From Casuarina equisetifolia (Eukaryota > Streptophyta > Magnoliopsida > Fagales > Casuarinaceae), in assembly GCA_028551475.1 (NCBI GenBank), contig CM052354.1, forward strand, positions 1,905,391 through 1,969,390: a stretch of DNA of 64,000 nucleotides, read 5' to 3'. Numbering within the stretch: the stretch's first letter is position 1; the number at the start of each line of letters is the position of its first letter. Made by a program: the position numbers and the translations under genes. Of this stretch, positions 1-13,334 are shown piece after piece. The notes under the pieces were generated by a model. The model saw only the letters and a program-made list of their open reading frames with translations. It had not been told where the DNA came from and searched no databases.

Positions 1-900
1 TACATGGATGCAATGGAGATTAAAGTAAATTGACTACAAAGTTGGTCAACTAGAGCTTCTACATGACTCATTTTCTAAGGCACACGGAATTTTCTACTTC
101 TTTTTGAAAAGACTCCAAAATAAAAGAAAAAGAAAAGTGAAGTCATCATGGAAACTATTAGGTATGGAATCAAAATTAAGGATAAAGACAAATATTATTG
201 GCATAATGCAATTCAGTCAAAGTATTAAGCTTTTAGGTGAAGAAAGCACTCTGATCTTCACAGAAGGGACCCATAATTCTATGACATATTTCAGTCAAAA
301 ATTTGATCTGGTCTTTGAACCAGGATTTTATTGGCAAATACGAGGACTTAATAGGTCCCATTAAAGCATAATAACACAGCGGTACCTAACTTTATAAACA
401 AATAAGTCTTTCATAAAGCTCTCGCCATTAACCACCTTGGATGTTAAGGAGACTCACTTGTTAAGTCTTTTTTTAGTGCAACAATTCTGACCTCGTAGCC
501 AAGCTTTACCCTAGCATGTGTAGGAGTCTAGTTAGTTACAGTAAATTGCATATTGCTTTTCGTATCTGTAATGAAGAAATGCAGTAAAAATTCTAGAACT
601 TACCAATAAATGTAAAGAAAAAATATTCAAGGTTGGGTGTTCATGCTTTTATCGTACGATGGGAGTTCCTTGGTTACTGCATGACATAATGTTATCATTT
701 TTACTTGCAACCGACACTTCTTTTGGTAATAAATACTTCTCCTTTTTGATAGGGAAGATATTGTTTGAATGAAAAGATAACACCCTTACTTTACGAATGA
801 CATACCAAGAAGCAACTATGATTTGCAAGCACCTCTCAAGTTAATAATATAGGGCACTAATCGCTCAATTATATTATTCTTGAGCTAATGATTTAGTTTG
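1..900. repeat. Partial further copy of the tandem-unit upstream module
   Basis: This stretch matches 35,928 to about 37,080 closely, and its first ~60 bases match 2,233-2,290. It is noncoding as far as I can see. The short open frame at 104-364 resembles no family I know. In the 35.9 kb copy a ~260-bp piece of it is tandemly doubled (36,118-36,640); here it is single. I read it as the remnant of another tandem unit cut by the left window edge. Confidence 0.6.
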
Positions 901-1974
901 AAGGATACTAAGTGTTGCATGTCTCTCTTCATCTTTTTTTTTTTTATCTTTTTTTATCTTTTTTTCCCTTATATTGTTGCACGTCTCTTACGAATAGAGT
1001 CCTAAGGTTGTAGAAACTTGCAATTTTAGAACAATTATGGATGGTTACTCCAAAATACTTCTTCCACTTAATCTAAGCAGCATTTAGCCTATGATCCCTT
1101 CATGTTGCAAGCATGAAGCTCTATTTAGGCCTCAAGACAGAGAATTGCTTTGTCTACCGAGAGTAAATCTACTATAAGCTAAAGTTTTATGGAAGTTAGT
1201 TATAACACCTTTCACCATGATATTGTTGGTTTATAGTTTTATGAAATTCCATTATCTCACCTTCCTTCATTCCATATTAAATTATACTGCAATATCTACT
1301 ATCTTAGAGATGAATGTAAACGATCCTATCCCTGCTATAGCATTAAGTAGACTAGCATGGTCAATAATGTTTTCTTGTTTCCATTATGTTCACAAAACGC
1401 TATACAAATTATTGAACGAATACAAATACATGAGGTTGTGTTAGAATATTATTGCACTTGGATTCAACTTTTGAGAATATAATATTAGCTATTTTTGTTG
1501 GGACATCTATTTAAAGTGTAATGAGCTTAATCCTTTTAATGTATCGTTGGTAATGCAAATTTATGATTTATTTTTGTTGTAAAACATTATAAATAGCTAA
1601 TACTAAACTGATTTATTTTAAACTATTGCAAAAATTATTTGTTTTTAATGAAGTATGTTTTAACGTGATACATAATAAAAGTTAAAAAAAAAAAATTAAT
1701 CAGTTGTGCTTCAATCATCACGCTAAGGATTACTTTTAAATTATGTTACATTGGATCTCATCACTCAATGTTTTTATTCACTAGATATTATGTGAATGAA
1801 AGACAACAAGGGTCACCTAAAGTTCAGCTGGGGCCCCCATCAAAACTTAACATGTTTTTAGTGCATCTTTTTCCATTTTTTTTGGTTCAAGAACATTGTT
1901 ATTTTTCAAGGACCTTCTAAAAATAAGGGCGTTATCTTATAGTTTAAGGTAAGATGTGGTAGTTGTGGTTCACC
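901..1974. other. AT-rich noncoding stretch
   Basis: I see no gene, RNA gene or terminal repeat here. There are poly-T/ATC-type simple runs near 930-965 and a poly-A run near 1,685. The open frame at 1,217-1,444 has no recognisable domain and no codon conservation with another copy. Confidence 0.5.
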
Positions 1975-2071
1975 GGAATGATTCTCTAAAATAATACCCC
2001 AAAGTAGTTGTTAGGCAAAAAGAAGTCTATTGTTACCCATTTTCCTAGTCTACCTACCAGCACAATTCTTT

Positions 2072-2075
<4 letters not shown>

Positions 2076-2111
<36 letters not shown>
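2076..2111. repeat. (AT)n microsatellite, about 18 units
   Basis: Uninterrupted alternating A/T. The corresponding place in copy 2 (about 35,852) has only a short A/T stretch, so the expansion is specific to copy 1. Confidence 0.95.
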
Positions 2112-2114
<3 letters not shown>

Positions 2115-2232
2115 CAAAAGCGATAAAGATAAGGTAAAGATAAGCACAAAAAGATGCCCTCTTCTCATCAATACAGAGTTGGAAATCACTAAGAAGTTAA
2201 TTCCCACGCGCTACCTATGACACAGAAGACAT

Positions 2233-3060
2233 GACATGGATGCAGTGGAGACTAAAGTAAATTGACGAAAAAGTCAGTCTACGTGACCTATTTTCTAAGT
2301 CTTTGTAAAGCTGGGAAATGCCTCGGGTGTACTTTCCCGTGGCATCTAGGAATGAAACTCCATCACCTTGAAAACGCGGCAATGAAGACAAAGTTGGAAC
2401 ATGAACAAGGAGAGATAAGTCATTATTGTAAATCATTTCTTCCTTTTTTGTTTGTGGTGATCATCATTTTCGAGGTTCCCAATTATGGTTTTGGTTCATA
2501 GTGTCAAGTATCTGTGTAAATTTCAATGGAGTCATCCTCCCAGAAGTTAGTAACAGAGCCCAAGGGTATGAGCCTTCCCCGTGGAGATTAAAATGTAACG
2601 AAGATTCAAATGGAGTTCCAGCTTATCCAGCTACTTAATAGGTTGAATAGTTATTCAAAGAATGATGAAATAGCATTTTGTTTCCTTCAAATTTTTGGTG
2701 TCAGCTTATTTTTCAACTTTCGGTTTTTGGGGCTGGATCTCCTATATTAGTTGTCATCACTTAGAATTTCAGCAAAATTCAGTGTTTTTATTTCAACTAA
2801 CACTGACTGCAAGACCTGTAACTGCAAATGAACTTGCCATTAAGATTATTCAAGGATATTCTTGCGTTATGTCTCACCTCACGACCGTTGCTTGACAGTG
2901 AAAGCCTAACACGAGTAAACCACTCAAGAAGACTTCAAAGGTTATTATTGTGGTCATTAAAGATTATTATTTTGGTTGTTAAACTTGTGGAATGTGATCA
3001 ATTTTCTGAAGTCTACCATGACAGAAAATGCAAAGTGAAAGTGTATGCGTGAGTGTAGAA
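2233..3060. repeat. Upstream module M, copy 1
   Basis: A noncoding module repeated at about 37,160-37,900 and 57,890-58,600, with a truncated copy at 55,190-55,556. Shared landmarks include the run around 2,318-2,370 and the stretch at 2,770-2,910. A deletion removes about 1.1 kb relative to the 36.0-37.16 kb copy, joining at a TTTTCTAA motif near 2,290. Short open frames here (2,262-2,501, 2,695-2,895) are not conserved in frame between copies. Confidence 0.7.
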
Positions 3061-3520
3061 GATGAGCAATTTTCAAATAATGACTTATAAAGACTTATAA
3101 AGAAAAAAAGGTGCTAATGTGATTGGAAATGTGAACAATTTTTTAAAATCTATAAGACATCAAGGGTTATTTTTGTGGTTGTTAAAATTGTGGAATGTGA
3201 TAAATTTTCTAAAGCCTACTACTATAAAAGCTTGAAAATGAAAGTTCATGAATGATTGAAAAATTTAAACAGACAAAAACTTATAAAGTGAAAGTGTTTA
3301 TGTGATTGGAAAATCTAACCAATTTTTTGAATTCTATACCAAGAAGACTTAAAAAGTGAAAGTTCTTGGATGACTAGTGATGTGGACACTTCTTTTTTAA
3401 GTTTACCAATATGAAGACTATACAAATGAAAATGCTTAGATGATTGGTAAATGTGAACCAAAGTGTAAAGGTGATTGAGAAATGTGAATGTTTTTTAAAG
3501 TTTACTACAATGAAGACTTA
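3040..3520. repeat. Degenerate minisatellite monomers ahead of kinase copy 1
   Basis: About seven loosely spaced copies of the ~69-bp monomer that forms the large arrays at 32 and 58-64 kb. Recognisable landmarks are the AAGACTTA start, the GTGAAAGTG block, GATTGG and the TTTTTTGAAGTCTA-type end. Copies are more diverged and irregular than those in the big arrays. The equivalent run in copy 2 is at 37,870-38,340. Confidence 0.7.
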
Positions 3521-5339
3521 CATCTTTGAATCTAAAGAAAGATTAGTTTTCAATATTCTAGAAGGAAAAGAAAAAGAAAGAAACTATCAATCAAACAACA
3601 ACAAAGTTGTCAAAATTACAGGTTATCACACAAAGCATATCAATGAAACCGCTTGTAAAGTTGTCAAAAGCAAACATAAAAATCCAAGGAAAAAATTCAT
3701 TCGGTAACAATTTAACTGCCATTCCTTTTATTTATCCAACATAGATAAAAGGAAGGTTTGGATACTTTGAAGTCTAAACCATATCCAACATGTTTCGAAC
3801 ACAATATAATTTTTGAACACTGCGAAAATCTATCTAGTTGATATTTTAGATATTTCATGATTTTAAGTGTATTGGATTCCTTTTTTTCCCCTTTGTAAAT
3901 AAATTAATATGAAAATTATGTTACCCACTTTTACATTTTATCTTCACCTTAAAAATATCACCGTGACGATTAGAGCAAAGGCAATTTAAAGATTGTTGGT
4001 TCTGAGTCATATTTCAAGATGGAGTTTATGCTTTTGCTCCTATACTACGTAACAAGTTTCAATACTAATATTAAACTTATATATGTTGTGAGTCTTAGCT
4101 TATGGATTATGACTTTTTGGATGCCATTACACATTCTAAATGCAATTTTCCATCAGATAAGAGACAGAGGTACAATTGAAAGGTAAGGAATACAATACTC
4201 TTATAAATGGGTTGTTTCATTTTATCAAAAAGTGTACATTATCACAAAAAGGATGTCAATTAACTACACGTAAAGCTGTCAAAAGCCAACATACGCATTT
4301 GAATAAAAGATTAGCTCTTAGTGGTGATTTGATTTGTTCTGTAATCTTCTTATCTAAAGGAAACTAAAACCCATTAAAAAAAGAATTGGCTACTTTGAAT
4401 TCCAAAGACACATCAAACATGTTTCACATTTAAAGCTGTGAAAGATAACATAAATCAAAGCTGTGGAAGACAAAGCACATTAAATTCCTTGTCATGTTCT
4501 TTGCTCGAAAGATAAATCATACAATCAAACGACAAAAACCTACCCTATCTCGAATATAATAATCATTACCTTTTTCCTTGCCTGATTGCACAGAATACCA
4601 CACAAAGGAACAAGTAAACAAAGATGATTCATTGCAAAATTGAAAGCACTGAACAAACTGATTTCTCTTTGAGTAAGGCATCCACGCAAGCTTTTTTTCT
4701 TTTTGTTCTTTTTTTTTTTTTCTGAAATCGAATCGAAGGATTCTTGGGAGATTCATGACCTCAAGTCTTGGAATTTGAGCTAAGTTCACGTGTCAGATCA
4801 CGACAAAAGTTATAGTTTTCCTTCCAAGACAAGATGCAGAGTATTTTATGTGAAAAAGTAATGACAATTTTTCCTTCAAAGACAAGATGTAGAGTATTTT
4901 ATCTGAAAAAGTAATGACAATTGTTGCATGCAGATGTCCGTCAAAACAATTCAGTTAGAAGCTCGGAAATTGGTGTGCATCTCTATCTATCAAACTTGTT
5001 TAATCCTAACGTGCTATCCACCGACTACCAATCAAAGTGCACTACTCTCTTTGGGCCATAAGATAGCTAAAACGATACAAATAAGTCCAATGTTGTAAAG
5101 AAATAAGAATACAAGTAGTGACAAATGTGGTTGGGTATAAATAAAGCCCTTTTCAACAAGATGATGTACGAACCACCAAAATAAGGATAATAATCTCTTA
5201 ACAAAGTGTGCACCCTAGTCTTCTTGGTCTTATTTTTTTTATGTTGCTTTAACTTTCCGAGGCTGCTTTTGCTTTTGCTTTTGTAATTTGCAATATCGAT
5301 ATGACCAAAAAGAAAAAAGAAAAAAAAAGGATAATTGGT
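3521..5339. other. Noncoding flank upstream of kinase copy 1
   Basis: AT-rich and without recognisable genes. A ~65-bp direct duplication is visible at about 4,815-4,920 (two blocks sharing CAAGACAAGATG-type text and AGTATTTTAT). Part of the flank is missing in copy 2, where only about 250 bp separate the minisatellite run from the kinase start. Confidence 0.5.
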
Positions 5340-5347
5340 TATAAATA
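5340..5347 (+). promoter_or_regulatory. Candidate TATA box, kinase copy 1
   Basis: TATAAATA followed by AAGCC, 45 bases before the ATG at 5,385. The same TATAAATAAAGCC stands 44 bases before the ATG of copy 2 (38,588-38,595). The conserved spacing is the only evidence. It is close to the ATG for a TATA box, so it may equally be leader sequence. Confidence 0.35.
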
Positions 5348-5384
5348 AAGCCTTTACCTGTTTAATGTTATACACACGAAAACA

Positions 5385-8300
5385 ATGGGCTCTTAAACTG
5401 TTAAGAAGCTATACAGATTTGCTTCCTTGGTTTTGCTCATTTTATTGCTTTCACCTCCAAACACTAATTTTGTTTCTACATCTCTAGCTCAAGCTACTGC
5501 ACTTTTCGAAAAGAAACACAACCTTCAAAAGGAAGCTCAATCTCATATACCCTCATCAACAACCCATTTCACTACTCCTACCAATTCTCTAGCTAGTTTA
5601 GTCCTAAGCACAAACCCATGCACTTTATTTGGTATTTCTTGCGATGGTGCTGGAAGTGTCACTAGAATGAACCTTAACAACTCTAGTTTACGAGGTACAC
5701 TTCATGAACTTTCTTTTCCATTTTTCCTCAATCTTACATATCTTGATCTTAGTAAAAATGCTCTCTTTGGAGCCATTCCACCCGAGATTAGTTACCTATC
5801 CAAACTTAGTTATCTTGATTTGTCACATAATCAATTGTCTGGGAAAATTTCATCATAAATTGGCCTTTTATCTTGTCTTAAGATCCTTAACCTCAATAAA
5901 AACCATTTAAACAATCTCATTCCTTTTGAAATAGGAAATTTAACATCCCTTGTGGAATTAAGGCTTCAAAAAAACCATTTTTATGGCTTAATTCCAACAT
6001 CAATTGGTAAACTAGAAAATCTTACCCTTCTTAGTTTCTATAAGAACAACCTTTTTCAAGCCATTCCTAATGATGTAGGAAAGTTGAAGAATCTTGAAAC
6101 ATTAGACTTAAGCCAAAACCAACTTCATGGTTCTCTTCCAACTTTATTTGCTAATTTGAGCAAATTGGAAGTCTTATGTCTCTGGGGCAACAACCTTATT
6201 GGCTCAATTCCTAAAGAAATAGGAAACTTGAAAAATCTTAAAGATATAGATTTAGCTCAAAACCAACTTGATGGCTCTATCCCAAATTCATTTGCTAATT
6301 TGTGTGAATTGAAAGTCTTATATCTTTGGGACATCAACCTTTCTAGCTCCATTCCAGAAGAAATTGGAAACTTGAAAAATCTTAAATATCTAATTTTGAG
6401 TCAAAACTAACTTCAAGGTTCTATTCCAACTTCAATTACTAATTTGAGCATATTGGAAAGCTTATTTCTTTATGACAACAACTTGGTGGGCTCCATTCCT
6501 AAAGAGATAGAAAACTTAAAAAATATTCAAGAGCTAGAGTTGAACCAAAACTAACTTCATGGTTATGTTCCAGCTTCATTTATTAATTTGAGCAAATTAG
6601 AAGTCTTATGTCTTTGGGACAATAACCTCATTGGCTCCATTCCTAATGATGTAGGAAAGTTGAAGAATCTTAAAATATTAGACTTAAGCGAAAACCAACT
6701 TCATGGTTCTCTTCCAACTTCATTTTCTAATTTAAGCAAATTAGAAGTCTTATATTTTTGGAGCAACAACCTTACTGGCTTCATTCCAAAAGAGATAGGA
6801 AACTTGAAAAATCTTAAAGATCTAAATTTAGCCCAAAACCAACTTCATGGCTCTATTCCAACTTCATTTGCTAATTTATACAAATTGGAGGTCTTACTTC
6901 TTTTGGACAACAACCTCTCTTGCTCCATTCCTAAAGAGATTGGAAACTTGAAAAATTTTAAATGTCTATGGTTAAGCCATAACCAACTTCAAGGTTCTAT
7001 TCCAACATCAATTGCTAATTTGAGTATATTGGAAGGCTTATTTCTTTATGATAACAACCTGGCAACCTCTATTCCTAAAGAGATAGGAAACTTAAGAAAT
7101 ATTCAAGAGCTAGAGTTAAGCCAAAACCAATTTCATGGTTATGTTCCAGCTTCATTTACTAATTTGAGCAAATTAGAAGTCTTAGATCTTTGGGGTAATA
7201 ACCTTATTGGCTTCATCCCTAATGATGTAGGAAAGTTGAAGAATCTTAAAACATTAGACTTAAGCCAAAACCAAATTCATGGTTCTCTTCCAACTTCATT
7301 TGCTAATTTGAGCAAATTAGAAATCTTGTATCTTTGGAGCAACAATCTTACTGGCGTCATTCCTAATGAGATAGGAAACTTGAAAAATCTTAAAGATTTA
7401 CAGTTAGCCCAAAACCAATTTCATGGTTCTATTCCAACTTTATTTACTAATTTAAGCAATTCAGAAGGATTATATCTTTGGGGCAACAACCTTTATGGTT
7501 TCATTCCAAAAGAGATAGGAAACTTAAAAAATCTTAAATATCTAGGGTTTGGCAAAAACCAACTTCAAGGTTTCATTCCAACTACGTTTGCTAATCTAAG
7601 CAAATTGGTAGACTTATATCTTTGAGGCAACAATCTTATTGGATCAATTCCTACAAAGATTGGAAACTTGAAAAATCTTAAAAATCTAGAGTTAAGCCAA
7701 AACCAACTTCAAGATTCTATTCCAATCTCAATTGCTAATTTGACCGTATTGGAAGTTTTATATCTTTGGGGCAACAACCTCACTGGATCCATTCCATAAG
7801 AGATAGGAAACTTAAAAAATCTTAAAGATTTAGAGTTGAGCCAAAACCAACTTCATGGTTCTATTCCAACTTCATTTGCCAATTTAAGCAAATTGGAAAC
7901 CTTACATCTTTTGGAAAACCAATTATCTGGTCTTATTCCACAAGAAATCAATGACAATTTGAAGTTAGTTGAACTTAATTTGGCCACAAACCATTTTATT
8001 GGTCATCTACCATAAAATATTTTTTTTGGTGGATTACTTCAATATTTGACAACATTCAACAACCATTTTATTGGCAAAGTCCCTAAAAGCTTAAAAAATT
8101 GCACAAGCTTAATTAGAGTTAGTTTGGAAAATAATCAACTCTATGGAGACATATCTCAAGATTTTGGTATCTACCCAAACTTGAGATATATGGATCTAAG
8201 TCAAAATAGGTTTAGTGGAAAAATCTCCAGCAATTGGGCAAAATGCCAGCAACTAGGAACCCTAAGAATTAGTGCAAACAATATTACTAGCAACATACCA

Positions 8301-10035
8301 CTTGAGATTGGAAATACAACTCAAATACATGTGCTTGATCTTTCTATAAATGGTATAGTTGGGGTGGTTCCAAAAGAACTCTGTAGGTTGAATTTTTTTA
8401 GAAAAGTTAATGTTAAATGGCAATCAACTTTCTAAAGCTATGCCTTTGGAATTCGGATCATTAACTAATCTTGAATATCTTGATTTGTCCTCCAATAAGT
8501 TGAGCCAGTCAATTCCAAGTAACTTAGCAAACTTGTTGAAATTGAATCATTTGAATTTAAGTTGTAACAATTTTAGTAGAGAGATTCCGATTCAACTTGC
8601 AAATTTGTTCCATCTTTCTCAACTAGATTTAAGCTTTAACTTTATAAATGGAAAGATACCTTCATATATTAGCAAAATGCAAAGCTTGGAAGTATTAAAT
8701 GTCTCTCATAATTATCTTTTTGGTTTCATTCTAAAAGCCCTTGAAGAAATGCATGGCTTGATATGTGTCGACATATCCTACAATGAGTTGCAAGGTCCTA
8801 TTCCCAATAGCTCAACATTTCTAAATGCTTCCTTTGAAGCATTACAAGGGAATAAAGGGTTATGTGGAAACATTAAAGGACTGCAACCTTGCAATGCTTC
8901 CATGATAGATAAACAAGTCAAAAGAAAAGGTAATGGAATTATGTTGGTTATTATCTTACCTATCTTGGGAGTACTCTTGGCTCTATTTGGTTTGTTTCAA
9001 ATTTTCATCATCAAGAGTAAAAGAAGAAGAAATTTGGAATCAAAACAAAAAGAAAAGCATGAAGAGGTATTTCTTTTAGTGTTGACCTTTGATGGGAGGA
9101 AAATGTATGATGAAATCATAAAAGCAACTGAGGCTTTTAATGAAAAGTATGCCATTGGAGAGGGAGGGTCTGGAATTGTCTACAAAGTAGAGCTACCCTT
9201 AATGGAGGTAATGGTTGTGAAGAAACTCCGCCCTTTACATGAAAATGAGAAAATAATTGAGAAACAATTCTTGAATGAGATAAAGGCATTAATGGAGATA
9301 AGACACCGAAATATCATCAAACTTTATGGGTTTTGTTCGCATGCTAGACATTCATTTTTTATTTATGAGTACCTTGAAAATGGTAGCTTGGCTTTAATGT
9401 TAACAAATGATTAGCTAAAGTACTTGATTGGAGCAAGAGGCTAAATATTATTAGAGGTATAGCTCATGCCTTGAGCTACATGCACCATGGTTGCTCACCA
9501 TCCATTATTCATAGAGACATATCAAGTAAAAACATCTTGTTGGATTATAAATATGAGGCTCATGTCTTTGACTTTGGTATAGCTAAACTTTTAAAGGTTA
9601 ATTCATCTAATTGGACTTCCCTTGTAGGCACATATGGGTATGTAGCACCAAGTAAATGTACTTTCTTGTTATCTAATTTTAGATTAACATTTATGGCGTA
9701 CATGTTGATTTTGGTTTTCTTTCTTTTTAATTTTTATTTTTTTTTCAGAGCTTGCATATACAATGAGAGTCACCACAAAATGTGATATATATAGCTTTGG
9801 TGTCTTGGCATTTGAAGTCATGATGGGAAGGCACCCAGGTGACTTGATTTATGTACTATCATCTTTGTCAATTAAGAGAAATTTTAATTTAAAGGATATG
9901 CTTGATCAACGCCTTCCACTTCCAACTCATCAATTTGAGGATGAACTTATAACAGTTGCACAACTTGCAAGTAATTGCTTCAATGTTAATCCACAATCTA
10001 GGCCAACGATGCACTTGATATCTCAAGTCTTGTAA
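5385..10035 (+). pseudogene. MIK2: MIK2-like LRR receptor kinase pseudogene, copy 1
   Basis: Plasma-membrane receptor-like kinases of this family (LRR subfamily XII, MDIS1-interacting receptor-like kinase 2 type) sense extracellular peptides. Seen here: ATG at 5,385 with a stop at codon 4 (5,394-5,396), hydrophobic signal-peptide-like region, N-terminal cap with a CTLFGISCDGAGSV motif, roughly 44 repeats of 24 residues (about 5,650-8,850; families usually have about half that), a membrane segment at 8,938-9,013, then kinase. Lysine VVKKL, HRD in [10 protein letters not shown] and an intact DFG are visible. One intron, 9,652-9,748, with GT/AG ends, interrupts VAPE-LAYT. Further breaks: stops at 5,856, 6,408, 6,552, 7,623, 7,797 and 8,013, a +1 frameshift in a T run near 8,395, and a 4-bp loss with stop near 9,411. 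Certainly a pseudogene; the subfamily assignment rests on cap and repeat wording. Confidence 0.9.
6069..7796 (+). repeat. Higher-order LRR array, 3 x 576 bp (8 LRRs each)
   Basis: The marker AATGATGTAGGAAAG recurs at 6,069, 6,645 and 7,221, exactly 576 bp apart, which is eight 72-bp LRR units or 192 residues. Surrounding text (LPTSFANLSKLEV, then LWSNNLTG-type wording) repeats in the same order. Stops at 6,408 and 6,552 lie only in the first copy, so they arose after the amplification. Confidence 0.9.
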
Positions 10036-13000
10036 ACTAAAACTACACATTCCTAACTTGAGCCATTTTTATACAACATTGCATCATGAAAGGTATGTTG
10101 AACAATATTAATTGATCTATCTATTTAGCATAGCACAATCTAAATTCTTAAGCATTTTTAAGATGTTTTATCTTAAAGTTGTTTCTTTTGATCGTTAAGT
10201 ATCTATAAGTTATTTTGAAGCCAATTTTGTTTAGCATCTTAGTTAGCAATGTGTTACTTTATTCTTGAGCAAATGACATTATGGAAAATAAAGAACACAC
10301 AAACAAAAAAAGAATAGAAAAAACATGATATACTGTAATTTACATGGTTTGAGTTGAAGCATCTATAGAAAGGAGATGTAATTACATGAATTGTATTATC
10401 AAAAATATTATGGTTCACACTTTCTCATTTGTTTGACTTTATTTATGCATTTTAGATGATGATAATAGTTATTGCATTTGCTGTTATACACTTTTGCTTC
10501 TATATTTGAATATTAAGAATTGATTTGAAATGAAGGGTTAGTTGTCCCCATCTTGGGATGTAGAAATGTTGCTTAAAGAAAGTTGATTCGGTAAAGTTAT
10601 GCTAAATGTTATAGAGAAGATCTCCTTAAAGCATTAGATAAAGGATTTTCAAACTACTTTAAGGTTAGTTTTGGATTACATTTCCTGTTTGTTTATGATC
10701 ATATTGTTCAAGTTGAAAGTGAATCTTGGGATGATTTATTTGGAGGGAAGGAACTGTTGTGTCGAGAGAGACAATATATTAGCTTTTCCGATCTACTTCC
10801 ATTAGAGAGTTGTAAAGCTAAATAAATGCATAAAAATCCTAGATGATTATGCCTTAGATATTTATAAGTAATATTGATAGAAGTCAAGATTTTGCATTTA
10901 TGCCTTCAAAAGACTTGATGGAAAATTTTTAATTTTGTAAGAAGGGACATTCAACTTTTGTTAAATTGTTTTATGGTAGTGGAACTTGGTAGCCTTGACC
11001 GAAGGGGATGATCACCTTTCACGAAATTACAAGTCAATATTATTAGCAAAGTAGCAATTGAATACATTATGTCACTTTTGTTTTAAGCTTTTTAATATGA
11101 AATTTAAAATTTGTTTTCATTTTATTCCTTCAAAGAAACTATTCTTTCAAGTTTGTTTTAATCCTACTTTTGTTGTAATATGAAATACTTCTTCTGAATG
11201 TAGTGAACATGATTCTAGCTAAGTCAAAGCCTAAAATGCTCCATGAGAAGATGTCAAAGAAGCCTTACAATAATGTAGGATTTTTTCATGAACCACAAGT
11301 ATGCATTTGAAGCTCAATATGACTTTTGTTTGATATCTAACACAACTGCTACTCTGTTTTTACCCTCAAACCATGTTGTTGTTTGAATTAAACCAAGTCA
11401 CTTTGGTTTGGTTTCATTGGTGCTTCTCATTGGAAATCAAGGGCTTTTTGCATCCAAATATACAAATATCGATTTCTTAAAAAAAGAAATATAATAAAAA
11501 CAACTTTTTTGGTTCGAAAGAAATCCACAAGAGAATGATCTTTTGTAGTATAAACACAAAACACAACAACCACCTCCTTCCATCTTTCTTTCCTTCATTT
11601 TCTTTTGTCGCAGTAACATTTCAAGACTATTCAGGTTATATTATCTATGGTCTCTAAGGTTGAGAATTTCAGGTTATATTATCTATGGTCTGTAAGGTTG
11701 AGAATTTCAGCTTGCAAGAAGGATGCATTTCATTCTGTCTCATTTACGTTTCTTTCTTTTCCTAATGCGTAGGCATGGTAGGGTTTATGGGAATGACACT
11801 CTTATATATCGTAACTAGTGACCTTAAGGACAAGTTTCCTGCAAGAACTTGTCAATGAGAAGTCATAAGCGCTAATCACATGCCCTATCCCCAACCGAAA
11901 TTTAATACAGAAGCAAGTGCGGTGTTAAGAATACTAATATATTTGCATTTTTGGTCTCCTTCCATTACAGAGGACTATTGCTCTGGACGGTTGATCCTAC
12001 TAAACATGATGCATTTTTTGACACAAAGAAGTGGAATTCAAGCAATCAGATTCGTATGGAAACAGCCTATCTCATAATCTACTTCTAGCAAGGCAGGCTT
12101 ATCGTGGTCGGTATAGGTGGTCTTCAACGAGGAAGTTGCATACCACACAACTGGAGACTTCAGCAACTTGTAGGTGCTAGACCATAACACTTTTGAGTTC
12201 ATGACACATTTATAGATAGATGAGGCTTCCTATAAGTTTCGGTATTGTTCTCACATCTCTAACAAGATTATTTGACTAACTTTTGGAGAAAAGTGAAAAT
12301 GCACATACTTTTTTCCAATCAGAAACTTTGCCATAGTATAGGTACTATAAGCAGGCGATGCATTACTGGTGTGGGGCTAAATAGCATAGGCCAATCTTGC
12401 AAGATTATGCGTTGGTAGAATTTAAAATTTCGCATTTATGCCTTGAAAAGACAAAAGGAAAATTTTTTAATTTTGTGGGTAGCAAAATGTTGGCTCTTGT
12501 AAATTCTGTTGCAAGTTTCAAAATTTATGGGTGAAAACTTGGTTCCTGTACAATCTTCCATAATAGTGGATTGTGTTAAAAGGAAGGCAATTGAATAAAT
12601 CAGTTCACTTTTATATTAAGCTTCTTAAAATGAGAGTTAAAATATGTGTTATTTTCATCCTTAAAAGCATAATTTAATCTTGTCTCAATTGTAATATATA
12701 AGGTACTTTTAGTTTGATTTTTGGTAGCCTTGCAAGCTCATACCGAAATGAGAGAGATCAGATGAAAATGAATTCATGCATGATTTTTTGAAATGAATCA
12801 GGTAAGAAACTGAAGCTAAGGTGCAGCTTCTACACTAGCAGTGGAACAAACTACCTCAACATAAGGCAGCTATTGCATTTATGGAAATGGCAAGTGAACA
12901 AATTAAGTTGCTTTTTAATATGAACTTCGATATTTGGGTTTATTCCCATTATTTTAATCCAGTTTCAGTTATAGAAAATGCTTCTGCCTTTAATTTTTCT

Positions 13001-13334
13001 TCCTCCCAGCTTCTGGTGCCTCTTGGAAGCTCTCGCCGAACTAAGGGAGATGCAGGGAACGTGAATTCGGTTAAAGCAGCTACGAAAGTTCCACCTTTAC
13101 GGTTGGGGTCCAGCCTCAATAGCCAAAGGTGGCCCAGAAGATGTCCTTCCTAAGGATCTGAAGATGCAACGCTTTTTCCAGGAAATCCCCAACATGAGAG
13201 AGAGTGAAGCTTTTGCGGGATTTTACCCCCAGAACCGCCAGAAGACCTTCTCTTCCTACTGGACTCAATCGCGTATTGATTCCTGCAATGCAAGCATTGA
13301 TGCATATGGTACTTGTCCAAATTTTTATGTGCAG
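10036..13334. other. Noncoding DNA between kinase and EDR2 fragments, copy 1
   Basis: No gene recognised. It aligns piecewise with 43,601-47,246. A short tandem duplication of ~45 bp is visible at about 11,632-11,710 (AGGTTATATTATCTATGGTCT twice, truncated here to its core AGGTTATATTATCTATGG). The part at 12,880-13,155 also recurs at 31,730-32,030 and 46,970-47,220. Open frames at 11,880-12,077 and 12,881-13,153 are not kept open in copy 2. Confidence 0.5.

Noticed and set aside
104..364. Small gene at the left edge
   Set aside because: The corresponding sequence in copy 2 (36,050-36,300) has frameshifts relative to it, no start context is shared, and the wording matches no family I know.
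10036..13334. Helitron or TIR ends bounding the gene-fragment mosaic
   Set aside because: I looked for TC...CTRR with a hairpin and for inverted termini around 12.8-19.5 and 46.9-53.3 kb and found none convincing by eye; a program search is needed.
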